This document shows, piece after piece, positions 16,634-25,563 of a stretch of 64,000 bases of DNA. Source of the stretch: Paenibacillus durus (lineage in GTDB: Bacteria; Bacillota; Bacilli; Paenibacillales; Paenibacillaceae); the NCBI RefSeq assembly GCF_000756615.1, contig NZ_CP009288.1, positions 2,604,001-2,668,000 on the forward strand, read 5' to 3'. Numbering within the stretch: position 1 is the stretch's first letter; each line of letters begins with the position of its first letter. The position numbers and the translations under genes are program-made. The notes under the pieces are model-generated. The model worked only from the letters and a program-made list of their open reading frames with translations. It had not been told where the DNA came from and ran no database searches.

Positions 16634-16656
16634 ATGATATACGGAAATATATGTAA
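16634..16656. promoter_or_regulatory. 23 bp AT-rich motif, copy 1
   Basis: This 23-mer (ATGATATA then two variable bases, GAAATATATGTAA) recurs at 35001-35023 with only two differences, each time shortly upstream of a gene (50 bases here, 27 there). It is a possible shared operator; the regulator is unknown. Confidence 0.35.
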
Positions 16657-16705
16657 TTCCAAAAATAGGTATGGTAAAATAATGTAAAAAAAGGAAGGTG
16701 ATTCG

Positions 16706-17071
16706 ATGGATGGCGGAATGAATACAAATATAGCTTTTGAACAGCATCATAAGAGCCGCGTCTCGATTCAAAACGATTTGGAAGTCAAGGAGTGGTGTCC
16801 GTTCTGTGGTGAAGCGGTAATAGGTTATATTAGCTGCGAGCAAGGGATCATTCAACGGATTCATTTCCGGCCATGCAAGTGCAATCATTCGAGCGAACTG
16901 TTCCAGCTTACGCCATTATTCGAGGGTATGCCGATTGATGAATTGTATGAGGATGATTATGCAGAGCGGATTTCCGAGCAATTGTCGATATTTCATGATA
17001 AACTGCAAGGGCTTGCGCTAAGCTTATCCGACAAAATCCTGTATGCTTTCTACAATAGATATTATACTTGA
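16706..17071 (+). CDS. hypothetical protein with a Cys4-like zinc site
   Basis: I do not recognise this 121-residue protein. It has an N-terminal CPFCG (residues 31-35), a second pair CKC near residue 57, and an acidic then helical C-terminal half without membrane segments. The Cys pairs could bind one zinc ion. AAGGAAGGTG precedes the ATG at normal distance, and the 23 bp motif at 16634 lies just upstream. The next convincing gene on this strand is ridA. Confidence 0.6.
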   Translation: MDGGMNTNIAFEQHHKSRVSIQNDLEVKEWCPFCGEAVIGYISCEQGIIQRIHFRPCKCNHSSELFQLTPLFEGMPIDELYEDDYAERISEQLSIFHDKLQGLALSLSDKILYAFYNRYYT

Positions 17072-17170
17072 GCATCATATGTTGCTGCAGGATGAATTCC
17101 TTCCGAGGCCAACTGCGAGATCTGGAGTTATCATAAACTTGCATCAAAAATCTATTGTCCGCTGACCGCT

Positions 17171-17317
17171 ATGGCAGGGATATCACGAAGTTATTTCTTT
17201 GCCAGTCTGCTTCTCGTTTCAATTGGGCTGGCTTGCGGTTTGTATGAATATTGGCAGCGCCGGGTATCGGCGAGAGAAATCCATCATAGCCCAGAGCAGA
17301 AAAATCAAACCATCTGA
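17171..17317 (+). CDS. possible 48-residue membrane peptide
   Basis: A short frame with one hydrophobic segment (residues 8-26) followed by a basic, polar tail. No clear ribosome site precedes the ATG, and the family is unknown; it may be a remnant. Otherwise the 17072-17438 stretch shows nothing. Confidence 0.25.
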   Translation: MAGISRSYFFASLLLVSIGLACGLYEYWQRRVSAREIHHSPEQKNQTI

Positions 17318-17438
17318 ACGGAGTATGGCGTGACGTCTATATGCGGAAATGAGATAAAATGGATTAATTGGGAATCATATGATACCACACAGGGGATCGG
17401 TTTTTAGCGGAGAAACAAGCCTGAAAGGGGAAGCTCAA

Positions 17439-17855
17439 ATGGAAACAAATAAATTGATCCGCTTCACCAATCCCGAGACATTACCACCGACGTTTGGCTA
17501 CTCGCATGTTGTGGAAGTCAGAAATGCGAGAACGATCTATATTTCGGGACAGGTGGCTTTGGACAAGTCCGGCCAACTCGTCGGAGCAGGGGATATGTCT
17601 GCCCAGACCAGGCAAGTCTTTGAAAATATTCGGATTGCTCTGGAAGCGGTGGGGTTATTTTTTGAGGATGTGGTCAAACTAACCTTCTTCATGACAGACA
17701 TTTCTCAGATGAAATTTGTGCGGGAAATCAGAGACCAATACATCAACACGCAAAATCCTCCGGCCAGCTCGGCGGTCGAAGTAAGAAAGCTAATTCAGGA
17801 AGACCTGCTAATAGAAATCGAAGCGGTTGCTGTAGCTGCATTGGACCCGCAGTAG
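17439..17855 (+). CDS. RidA/YjgF/UK114 family enamine/imine deaminase
   Basis: About 138 residues. Rid proteins hydrolyse reactive enamines and imines such as 2-aminoacrylate from PLP enzymes. Family features include YISGQVALD, TRQVFENI and the conserved Arg before DQY; the C-terminal IEIEAVAVA strand is typical. The ATG at 17439 follows AAAGGGGAAGC and gives the family's usual start; an upstream in-frame ATG at 17379 would add 20 atypical residues. It appears monocistronic, with a strong hairpin downstream. Confidence 0.85.
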   Translation: METNKLIRFTNPETLPPTFGYSHVVEVRNARTIYISGQVALDKSGQLVGAGDMSAQTRQVFENIRIALEAVGLFFEDVVKLTFFMTDISQMKFVREIRDQYINTQNPPASSAVEVRKLIQEDLLIEIEAVAVAALDPQ

Positions 17856-17925
17856 ACGAAGGATTTCGATTTGACATTCCGAATTATAGCTAAGTCAATA
17901 ATAGTCTGAGAAATTATAGTCACCT

Positions 17926-17982
17926 AAAAGCGATCACGAGAAGAAGGGTAGCCTTTATTCTCGATGGATCGCTTGTTTTGTT
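17926..17982. terminator. terminator between ridA and the LysR gene
   Basis: AAGCGATC at 17928 pairs with GATCGCTT at 17967; inner bases CGAGAA and TTCTCG extend the stem, and GTTTTGTT follows. It lies between convergent genes. Confidence 0.65.
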
Positions 17983-18008
17983 ACGTTTGTATAGTGACTA
18001 ACGGCCCT

Positions 18009-18929
18009 TTAATTATCTCTTGACTCCATGACAGCATGAATACACGAATCTAATATTCGCAGACTTTCTAAAGCGCTTGCCCTGGGGCTGCGCGGTTGAA
18101 TCTGATAGCAAACCCGCTCAGGCGGAGGGGATTCCAGATGATACATAAAGAATTCCCCTGTTTGTTCATACCGGCGTGCCAGAGACATCGGAACAATCGC
18201 CCATTTTTCAGGACAATCCATGAATGTTTCTATTAGTGAAGCCGCATCTAAACGGATAGGCGGGTAATTTCTGTCCCCAATCCACCTGTCATACCATGCT
18301 CGAAAGGAGGGGTTCCACTCAAAAAACAGCTGATTTGACGTATCCAGCTCATGATCGATTAAGGTGTTGTTCGCAACCGGTAACTTTCCTTTGCTTATAA
18401 CAATCATTTGTTCAGCAAGGAACTTTTTAACAAGCATATTAGGCATAGGCTGTTCCAAATTGGAAAAAGCAATATCGATCTCACCGCGCTCCAACAATTG
18501 GTATAGTTCCGTCGATTGCTGAGTGCGAATGCGAATCTCGATTTGTTTTGAATATTTGCTTAATTCCTTGTAAATGGCAGGAAGGACGTAAGTTTGGATG
18601 CTATCTGCTGCTCCGATCGAAAGTGTCCATTTTATTGTGCGGGTACGGATTTGGTTGGTCTCCTGAACAAGGGCCTCCCATCTTCTGGCCAGCGCTAAAA
18701 ATTCCTGCCCGCTGGAAGTTAAGGATAAGGTTCTTAGTCCTCTTCCGCGGTCGATTAAGTTCATCCCGACTTCCCGTTCCAGTTGAGCTAACCGGTGACT
18801 TAGGGTGGACTGGGATATAAATAAGGAGCTGGCGGCTTCAGTTAAACTACCGTGTCTTACTATAGAAAGAAAACTTCGATTCCTAATGTATCCATGGGAT
18901 AACACGCTCCAAAATATCAACTTTATCAA
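18009..18929 (-). CDS. LysR family transcriptional regulator (5' frame uncertain)
   Basis: A one-domain winged-helix DNA-binding segment (LTEAASSLFISQSTLSHRL) is followed by a periplasmic-binding-like effector domain, about 300 residues in all. It is divergent from the MFS gene at 19018 and probably controls it, as LysR genes often do their neighbours. In the frame used, translation would start at TTG 18929 and give an unusual N-terminus. One frame over, an ATG at 18895 behind GGAG reads MDTLGIEVF and would join perfectly if one base were added in the T run near 18870. That looks like a one-base deletion, real or from sequencing. Confidence 0.82.
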   Translation of the reverse strand: MIKLIFWSVLSHGYIRNRSFLSIVRHGSLTEAASSLFISQSTLSHRLAQLEREVGMNLIDRGRGLRTLSLTSSGQEFLALARRWEALVQETNQIRTRTIKWTLSIGAADSIQTYVLPAIYKELSKYSKQIEIRIRTQQSTELYQLLERGEIDIAFSNLEQPMPNMLVKKFLAEQMIVISKGKLPVANNTLIDHELDTSNQLFFEWNPSFRAWYDRWIGDRNYPPIRLDAASLIETFMDCPEKWAIVPMSLARRYEQTGEFFMYHLESPPPERVCYQIQPRSPRASALESLRILDSCIHAVMESRDN

Positions 18930-18945
18930 TATTAAAACACGATAT

Positions 18946-18960
18946 ATTGTATTTTACAAT
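18946..18960. promoter_or_regulatory. LysR-type operator in the divergent intergenic region
   Basis: ATTGTATTTTACAAT is a perfect palindrome with the T-N11-A spacing used by LysR regulators. It lies between the LysR gene and the MFS gene, where an autoregulatory and activation site is expected. Confidence 0.55.
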
Positions 18961-19017
18961 TATTTATGAAGGCTCTATGATTCAATTTAAGAATGAATTT
19001 TAGACCAAAAGAAGGAA

Positions 19018-20187
19018 GTGTCCTTTTTCATGAGATTGCTCATTATTTTTCTGTCCGTGACCAACGCTTTCATCATTATTTACGGTCCACAGCCCATTCT
19101 TCCATTATTCATGCGGGAATTTGGCATATCGATTTCAACGGCCAGTTTGTCGATTTCGTTAACCATACTCGGCATTGTGTTTTCATCGCTGTTTTTGGCT
19201 GTATTTTCGGATAAATGGGACCGTAAAAAAGTGATCCTAGTCTCAAACCTTCTGCTGATCATCCCAAGCCTGGCCTTATTTTTTACCCATTCGTTCAGTT
19301 GGCTGCTTGTGTTTCGATTTGTTCAGGGAACCTTGATCACCGGAGTAACGACGATCCTGATGACCTATGCGGCTGAGGAATTTCCCATTAAGAAAAAAGG
19401 GATGGTGCTGGCCACCTACGTTAGTGCCACCTTGGCAGGAGGACTTCTGGGACGGGTATTATGCGGATTGATTACGGAACATTTCAATTGGGAATGGTTC
19501 TTTTTTGTAACAACGGTTATGACAACACTGGTTAGTCTCTTGATTTATTTCTTTTTGTCGGAATCGACTGGGCAGGTGAAAAGCGGTAAACAAAACTTCA
19601 CGGATCATTTCAAAAATCTACCTTTGCTTTCCATTTTCTTTATTGGATTTTCTCATTTTTTCGCTTTTGTCGGATTCTTCAATTACTTGCCTTTCTACGC
19701 CAGTCAAGCGCCTTTTCATTATTCCGTCGCCCAAACCTCGCTTCTCTATCTAACGTATATTTGGGGCATTGTATCTTCGCTGATTACGGGGATGGTCTCG
19801 AACCGGTTTGGCCGGAGAGCAACGATTGCCGCCGGACATCTTGTAGGAGCTACAGCGATATTGGTTACGTTGATTCCTTCTCCATATACGCTTATTTTAG
19901 GTGCATCGATACTGACTTTAGGCCAATTTTGTTCCCAATCTTCAGCCACCGCCTATATTACGGATGTTGTCACTCACTCCAAGGGTGCGGCCACTTCCTT
20001 GTACCAGTGCTTCGTTTATTTAGGGGGGAGCCTCGGGGCGTGGATTCCTGGAATCCTGTGGAGACATTTTCATTGGTCCGGTATCGTCGTTACGACGGTA
20101 GGTTTTATTTTATTGGCGCTAAGCAGTAATTATTTTCTCGGAGGGAAAAGAAATCGTGTTGCTCAATCTAAGCGGGTTGCTGTATAA
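19018..20187 (+). CDS. MFS transporter
   Basis: About 389 residues with twelve predicted membrane helices. The motif between helices 2 and 3 reads FSDKWDRKKV, the hallmark of the major facilitator superfamily, with a repeat (SNRFGRR) in the second half. It is most like the drug/metabolite exporter group (YnfM/EmrB-like fold). The start is GTG 19018 or ATG 19030; AAGGAA sits almost on the GTG, so the ATG is possible. A LysR gene is divergent and a terminator follows at 20210, so it is a single-gene unit. Confidence 0.85.
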   Translation: MSFFMRLLIIFLSVTNAFIIIYGPQPILPLFMREFGISISTASLSISLTILGIVFSSLFLAVFSDKWDRKKVILVSNLLLIIPSLALFFTHSFSWLLVFRFVQGTLITGVTTILMTYAAEEFPIKKKGMVLATYVSATLAGGLLGRVLCGLITEHFNWEWFFFVTTVMTTLVSLLIYFFLSESTGQVKSGKQNFTDHFKNLPLLSIFFIGFSHFFAFVGFFNYLPFYASQAPFHYSVAQTSLLYLTYIWGIVSSLITGMVSNRFGRRATIAAGHLVGATAILVTLIPSPYTLILGASILTLGQFCSQSSATAYITDVVTHSKGAATSLYQCFVYLGGSLGAWIPGILWRHFHWSGIVVTTVGFILLALSSNYFLGGKRNRVAQSKRVAV

Positions 20188-20209
20188 CCCAAGTACAAAA
20201 ATCAAAGTA

Positions 20210-20250
20210 GGCAGCCTGGGGATTATTACACTCCAAGGCTGTCTTTTTTT
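20210..20250 (+). terminator. intrinsic terminator after the MFS gene
   Basis: GGCAGCC pairs with GGCTGTC across a short loop, followed by seven T. Confidence 0.75.
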
Positions 20251-20298
20251 GCTAAAATCCCTGCACTCGATTGGAGTTAATTAACTATTGAGTTAAGA

Positions 20299-20326
20299 TT
20301 GACTTTGCAATAAAGTCAGCTATAAT
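20299..20326 (+). promoter_or_regulatory. sigma-A promoter of the YesM/YesN operon
   Basis: TTGACT, a 16-base spacer, then a perfect TATAAT. The leader to the kinase start is about 70 bases. Confidence 0.75.
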
Positions 20327-20342
20327 AACGTGTACTATATTG

Positions 20343-20359
20343 TGTCAAAATATCTAACA
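20343..20359 (+). promoter_or_regulatory. GlnR/TnrA box downstream of the kinase promoter
   Basis: TGTCAAAATATCTAACA fits TGTNA-N7-TNACA without mismatch. It lies at about +10 to +27 of the predicted transcript, a repressing position, so nitrogen status likely controls this operon. Confidence 0.6.
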
Positions 20360-20402
20360 TAATTTAATCGGATGTTTTCTTGGGAAACGGGAAAGGATCG
20401 TT

Positions 20403-22166
20403 TTGTTAATGAGATTAAGCGGCTTTCATTTAACTAAAAACTCCATTGCCTTTAAACTAATTATTTGTATACTGGTCGTTTTAATTCCTTTGAGCGGGCT
20501 TCTGATTTATAACAATTACCAGGCCATGCAGGTTGTTCGGCAAGAGGTAGCAGAGACTAACCGGGAATTTGTGTCAGTCTATATGGAGCATATTGACAGC
20601 CGGCTTGATAATTTGGAGTTTACTTTGAAGAGTTTGATGGCCCAAGACGAAGATTTAACGATCATGATGGATGAAACGAGCGGAGATCAATATCAAATGG
20701 CAAAGACACGGCTGTCTCAAACCTTGGAGAAGGAGAATGACCCGAATCTGCTCACCGATATGCTGTTTGCGTATTCCATCACCAATCAGGAATTTATAGA
20801 GGTCTTCGATAGCGAGAAAACTTCATATCCGGAAAGGCAGCAAGTTCGGGATTACATTTCGGCTTTAAAACCGAAGGGTTCCGATATCAATGAATTATTC
20901 CCGAAACAATGGGCGGTTCGTCAAATCGGCGGACAATATTATCTTCTCTATATTTTGGAATCAGGGGATATGCTCCTGGGTACGTGGATCAAAGCGGATA
21001 ATCTCCTGAAACAGTTTAATTTGGTCATTCTAGGGGAAAACGGAAAATCATTATTTGCGACCACAAGCGGAGAGCCAATGCACAAATTTTCGTGGTTGAA
21101 CGAGAATGGTGTTGATCTCTCCCGGAAACTGGGTTCTTATTATCTGTCAGGTAATCCGGTAAAATATCTGGTCGTTGGCAGTCCTTCATCAAACGGCGCT
21201 TTCAGTTTAATCGCACTTATTCCGGATAGTCAAATACGGGAAAATCTGCCCAATGTCGGAAGGCTTTCCGCTTTTATTATGATATCCTTTCTGATTGCCC
21301 TATCCGTCGTGTTGCTGCTCTTACAGAAGGTCGTTTTGGCACCTTTAAATCACATTCTCAAGGCGATGAAGCGTATTCGGGAAGGCGATATGAAAGCCAG
21401 AATTGAGTCGTTTGATACTTCAGACGAATTTCTGGTAGTAAACGAAACGTTCAACCGTATGATTACCCAAATTCAAGAGCTTCGTATTAGCGTCTATGAA
21501 GAACAACTGAGCAAGCAGCAGATAGAACTTCAGAGGCTCCAGCTGCAAGTCAATCCGCATTTTTTAATGAATACTTTGAATATTATCTATAACTTATCCC
21601 ACATAAAGGACTATAAGTTAATTCAGGAATTCACACTTTGTCTGGTTCAATATTTCCGCTTTATGCTGCGCAGCAACCAAGCTTTTGTACCGCTTAACGA
21701 TGAGCTGCATCACGTCAAGAATTATATTCGGATTCAAGAATTGCGTTTCCCGGGAAGCTTCTCGTGGGAGATCGAGATTCCGGACTTTGCGCTTCATGTC
21801 CCTGTGCCGCCAATCTTGATTCAAACCTTTGTGGAAAATACGTTTAAATATGCCATCTCCAGCGACAAACCGATCCATTTATCCATTTCAAGTCAATTTG
21901 TTTATTTCGAGCATGTGCCATGGCTTCAAATGACTGTTCAGGATAACGGGATTGGCTTCCCAGGAAACGTCCTTCAGGCGATCCGTGAGGGAAAACCGGT
22001 TGTCGATGAGATGGGAGAGCATATCGGCATTTGGAACGCACAGCGCAGGGTGGAGTTATTGTACAATGGACAAGCTTCCCTTTTGTTCGAGAATAAGGAT
22101 CCATCGGGAGCCGTTGTGACAATCACCATCCCAATCCTGGATCACAATCACTTGAGAGGTGAGTAA
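20403..22166 (+). CDS. YesM-type membrane sensor histidine kinase
   Basis: A 587-residue sensor. Membrane helix 1 (about residues 18-38), an extracytoplasmic sensing domain (40-290), helix 2 (about 293-315), then HAMP, the His_kinase domain with QLQVNPHFLMNTLN (phosphoacceptor His) and an ATPase domain with FVENTFKYAI (N box) and DNGIGF (G box). This is the YesM/LytS-like class seen in many copies in Paenibacillus, usually linked to sugar uptake. AAGGA at 20393 suits the TTG at 20403; ATG 20409 is the alternative. The response regulator follows immediately. A GlnR box in the leader is unusual for this class. Confidence 0.9.
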   Translation: MLMRLSGFHLTKNSIAFKLIICILVVLIPLSGLLIYNNYQAMQVVRQEVAETNREFVSVYMEHIDSRLDNLEFTLKSLMAQDEDLTIMMDETSGDQYQMAKTRLSQTLEKENDPNLLTDMLFAYSITNQEFIEVFDSEKTSYPERQQVRDYISALKPKGSDINELFPKQWAVRQIGGQYYLLYILESGDMLLGTWIKADNLLKQFNLVILGENGKSLFATTSGEPMHKFSWLNENGVDLSRKLGSYYLSGNPVKYLVVGSPSSNGAFSLIALIPDSQIRENLPNVGRLSAFIMISFLIALSVVLLLLQKVVLAPLNHILKAMKRIREGDMKARIESFDTSDEFLVVNETFNRMITQIQELRISVYEEQLSKQQIELQRLQLQVNPHFLMNTLNIIYNLSHIKDYKLIQEFTLCLVQYFRFMLRSNQAFVPLNDELHHVKNYIRIQELRFPGSFSWEIEIPDFALHVPVPPILIQTFVENTFKYAISSDKPIHLSISSQFVYFEHVPWLQMTVQDNGIGFPGNVLQAIREGKPVVDEMGEHIGIWNAQRRVELLYNGQASLLFENKDPSGAVVTITIPILDHNHLRGE

Positions 22167-22167
22167 G

Positions 22168-23778
22168 ATGACATCATTGTTGATAGTGGATGATGAGAAA
22201 CTGGCAGTAGCGGGAATAATAAGTGTCCTGAACCGTGATAAATTGCACATTAGCCAAATTCATAGCGCCTATAACATAAATCAGGCTAAAGAAATTTTTC
22301 TCAAGCAACCGGTTGATGTGATGTTATGCGATATTGAAATGCCTTCCGGGTCCGGACTTGAGCTCTTGGATTGGGTAAACAACAATTACCCCGGAACGGT
22401 TTCGGTGATATTAACCTGCCATGCCGATTTTGAATATGCCAAAAAAGCGGTTCAACTCAATAGCTTGGATTATATCTTAAAGCCGGTTCCTCCCCATGAA
22501 CTGGAGGCAATTGTAAAGAAAGCCATAGAAAAGCTGCATGAAGATCAAGCGCAAGCGCAGCTTAGTATTTATGGGCATTACTGGTTCCAGAATCAGCCCT
22601 TGCTTATTGAGCGGTTCTGGCTGGATGTGCTTAATCAGAATATTGAACCGGATTCGGACGCTATTTCACGGGCGGCTATAGAGCGGAATATTCCACTTCA
22701 TGATGCGGTTGTCCCGATACTAATCGTCTTCCAGAGATGGCATAGTGAAGTAAACCATGCCGGGGAGCAAGCTATGAAAGCAGCCATAAGGAATGCTGCG
22801 GAATTTTTTGTGAATTCGATTCAGGAAAATAGCGTACTTCTCTCCTTAGGAACAGATGAATTTTTAGCCATTGTGCCGGCCACCTCGGATGCGAAACCAG
22901 CCATTCGTCAACTATTGAAATCCTGTGAGCGATTTATAGGTGATTGCCATCGTTATTATAAATGTGATCTGTGTATTTATTTGGGAGAAGACGTCGTTCC
23001 ACGCAACTTAGCTGAAATGGTCAAGAATCTTAAGGGGTTGGAAGAGAATAACGTAGCCTACTATAACAGGGTAATTCACTTCAATTCATTCAAACCGGCA
23101 AATCAGCAGTTAGTACCGCCTAATATGCAGCTTTGGTCGGCCATGCTCCTCGGCAACGCTGTGGAGGAAGTCATACAAGAAGCAATCCATTATTTGAATG
23201 GCTTGGTTGAGCTCTCCGCAATGAATGTTGAGAACCTAACTCACTTCCACCATGATTTCCTGCAAATGATCTACTATCTGCTAACGGAGAAAGGGGTAAT
23301 GGCGCGTCAGCTGCTTAGTGACGAGCAGTCTTTAGCTTTATCCAAGAAGGCCAATCGATCCCTGGCGGATATGATTGACTGGATTCGCCATATCATCAAT
23401 AAAGCAATGAGTTTCTTGGGGACAATTGAAGAAGCTCAATCCGTTGTCGAGAGAACAAAGGAGTATATATTAAGGAATATCAATAAAGAGCTGACACGGG
23501 AAAGTATCGCAGGCCATGTGTTTCTTAACCCCGATTATTTGGCAAGAGTTTTTAAGAAAAGTACCGGTGTTACAATTAACGATTTTATTCTAAATGAACG
23601 GGTGAACATAGCCCAAGAACTGCTTGCCAAGACCGATATGCCAATCAGCGCCGTTGCGGCTCACTTAGATTATATGAACTTTTCGAAATTTTCGCAAATG
23701 TTTAAGAACAGAACGGGTTTTAATCCTATCAAGTATCGGGAAACATCCAAAAGATTACAAGCTAAAAAAGTTAAATAA
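22168..23778 (+). CDS. YesN-type response regulator, AraC family output
   Basis: N-terminal receiver domain with LLIVDDE, phospho-acceptor Asp in MLCDIEMP, Thr in ILTCH and Lys in YILKPV; a middle region of unknown role (150-420); and a C-terminal pair of AraC helix-turn-helix motifs (about 435-530) ending in the family signature around FSKFSQMFKNRTGFNPIKY. The ATG at 22168 is well placed behind GAGAGGTG, two bases after the kinase stop; a GTG at 22159 would overlap. It should be phosphorylated by the kinase upstream and activate the solute-binding gene downstream. Confidence 0.9.
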   Translation: MTSLLIVDDEKLAVAGIISVLNRDKLHISQIHSAYNINQAKEIFLKQPVDVMLCDIEMPSGSGLELLDWVNNNYPGTVSVILTCHADFEYAKKAVQLNSLDYILKPVPPHELEAIVKKAIEKLHEDQAQAQLSIYGHYWFQNQPLLIERFWLDVLNQNIEPDSDAISRAAIERNIPLHDAVVPILIVFQRWHSEVNHAGEQAMKAAIRNAAEFFVNSIQENSVLLSLGTDEFLAIVPATSDAKPAIRQLLKSCERFIGDCHRYYKCDLCIYLGEDVVPRNLAEMVKNLKGLEENNVAYYNRVIHFNSFKPANQQLVPPNMQLWSAMLLGNAVEEVIQEAIHYLNGLVELSAMNVENLTHFHHDFLQMIYYLLTEKGVMARQLLSDEQSLALSKKANRSLADMIDWIRHIINKAMSFLGTIEEAQSVVERTKEYILRNINKELTRESIAGHVFLNPDYLARVFKKSTGVTINDFILNERVNIAQELLAKTDMPISAVAAHLDYMNFSKFSQMFKNRTGFNPIKYRETSKRLQAKKVK

Positions 23779-23802
23779 CCTCTAATACAGGGGGAGGGGT
23801 TT

Positions 23803-25305
23803 ATGAAGAAATTTGGGTGGATGTGTTTGGTGTTTCTGATTTTGTTGACGGCTTGCAGAAATTCCAAGGATAAAGCAGCTGATATGAACTCAGGTGGTGG
23901 AGATGCCGGACAGGAGCTTGTGGAATTAACAATGGCCTTTCATTATTTTGGTTCGGTTCCGCAGGATTTGGGTCTTGTTGAGGAAGAAGTAAACAAAATT
24001 ACGAAAAAAAAGCTTAATATTAAGGTGAAGTTCCTTCTAATTGGATTTAGCGCTTGGCAGCAGCAGATGAACTTGATGTTAACGGGCGGTGAAAGTCTCG
24101 ATTTGATCGTGACCGGCACAACTCCTGTCTTCAGTTTTACCTCCCAAGTAGCCAAAGGCCAGCTGCTCCCGTTAAATGATTTGATCAAACAGTATGGGAA
24201 TGGGATTAGGAAAGTGATGGATCCTGCTTGGCTTAGTGCGGGTCAGATCCGAGGAAATATATATGGTATTCCATCTTTAAGGGAAATGGCCGGTCAATCT
24301 GGTTTTATGATGCGAACAGATTTGCTTCAAAAATATAACATTGATGCAAGCAAGCTAAAAACGGTTGAAGATGTTGAAAAAGTGTTGGCTCTGATTCACG
24401 AAAAAGAATCGGATCTGATTCCTTTGGCACCACATGTCCCGGACGAAGATTTCGTAAGCACCCTCTCCAATTGGGACACGTTGGGCAATGGTTTGGGTGT
24501 TCTGATGAATTACGGTGATAACCTGCATGTTGTTAACCTGTACGAAACCCCAGAGTATAAACAACGGGTTGAATTGTATCATAAATGGTTTCAAGCCGGG
24601 TATATTCTCAAGGATGCCGCGACTTATAAAGAAATCACGTACGATCTTGTGAGAAATGATCGGGTGTTTGCATATGCCAGTAATATAAAGCCCGGTATCG
24701 AAATGGAGGCACTAAAGCAAACTGGCAAGCAAATGACACCAGTGCCAATGACTAAACCATACACGGCCTCTGACAAGTTAGGAACGCTGATGTGGGGAAT
24801 ACCTGCAGAATCCAAACATCCTGTAGAGGCGATTAAATTACTTGATCTTATGTATACGGACAAAGAATTAGTTAACTTGCTGGATTGGGGTATCGAGGGT
24901 AAGCACTATGTGAAAGTATCGGATAACGTAATCAAGTTCCCTGATGGAATCAATGACTCGAACAATCGATATAGTTTGAATTTAAATTTCCTGTTTGGCA
25001 ACGAAACTCTATCCTATGTGTTTGAAGGAGAAGATCCGAAACTCTGGGAGAAAATGAAAGAATACAACACAAACGCCACAAGATCTAAAGCGCTAGGTTT
25101 TACGATGGACCAAACACCGGTTAAAAGGGAAATTACCGCCGTTTCAAACGTAATTAACCAATATGCTCTGGGATTGGGAACAGGATCACTCGACCCTGAT
25201 AAAGTGCTGCCCGAGTTTATTTCTAAGCTGAGAGCAGCTGGAATCGACAAGATTATAACGGAAAAACAAAGACAGCTTGACGAATGGGCAAAACAAAATA
25301 AGTAA
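23803..25305 (+). CDS. extracellular solute-binding lipoprotein (LplA-like)
   Basis: A 500-residue lipoprotein: signal peptide with lipobox LLTAC (Cys at about residue 18), then an ABC-importer substrate-binding fold similar to LplA/YtcQ proteins of Paenibacillus, with the C-terminal DUF3502-like part. GGGGGAGGGG precedes the ATG. It follows YesM and YesN, the usual regulatory partners, but the expected two permease genes are absent and a terminator follows directly. It may therefore feed permeases encoded elsewhere or serve as a sensing accessory of the kinase. The substrate is unknown; oligosaccharide is the family default. Confidence 0.85.
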   Translation: MKKFGWMCLVFLILLTACRNSKDKAADMNSGGGDAGQELVELTMAFHYFGSVPQDLGLVEEEVNKITKKKLNIKVKFLLIGFSAWQQQMNLMLTGGESLDLIVTGTTPVFSFTSQVAKGQLLPLNDLIKQYGNGIRKVMDPAWLSAGQIRGNIYGIPSLREMAGQSGFMMRTDLLQKYNIDASKLKTVEDVEKVLALIHEKESDLIPLAPHVPDEDFVSTLSNWDTLGNGLGVLMNYGDNLHVVNLYETPEYKQRVELYHKWFQAGYILKDAATYKEITYDLVRNDRVFAYASNIKPGIEMEALKQTGKQMTPVPMTKPYTASDKLGTLMWGIPAESKHPVEAIKLLDLMYTDKELVNLLDWGIEGKHYVKVSDNVIKFPDGINDSNNRYSLNLNFLFGNETLSYVFEGEDPKLWEKMKEYNTNATRSKALGFTMDQTPVKREITAVSNVINQYALGLGTGSLDPDKVLPEFISKLRAAGIDKIITEKQRQLDEWAKQNK

Positions 25306-25313
25306 ACATTATC

Positions 25314-25353
25314 AATGACCCGAACCCGGTTTTTTAGGTTTGGGTCATTTTTT
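25314..25353 (+). terminator. intrinsic terminator after the binding-protein gene
   Basis: AATGACCCGAACC pairs with GGTTTGGGTCATT, then seven T. Confidence 0.85.
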
Positions 25354-25424
25354 TACGATCGATTCCAAAAGGTCCGGTTTAGAGCATTTACAAATCGGTT
25401 TTGGAGTGGGAGAGGGATAGCATC

Positions 25425-25462
25425 GGATATATGATTATCTTGTTAGATAATCTATCATATCC
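25425..25462. repeat. long imperfect inverted repeat upstream of the nitrilase
   Basis: GGATAT...GATTATCT and AGATAATC...ATATCC form a 16 bp stem with a 4-base loop and a two-base bulge, about 100 bases before the nitrilase start. The right half contains TGTTA-N7-TATCA, one mismatch from a GlnR box. It could be an operator or a leader hairpin. Confidence 0.5.
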
Positions 25463-25563
25463 GGGGGGGATAAAGAAATTTGGTAGAGCCGCCAGCAATC
25501 AATGTCATAAAGTCTAACATTTCTAGAACAGAAAATAAAATCTGATGAAAAGGGGTAATAAGG

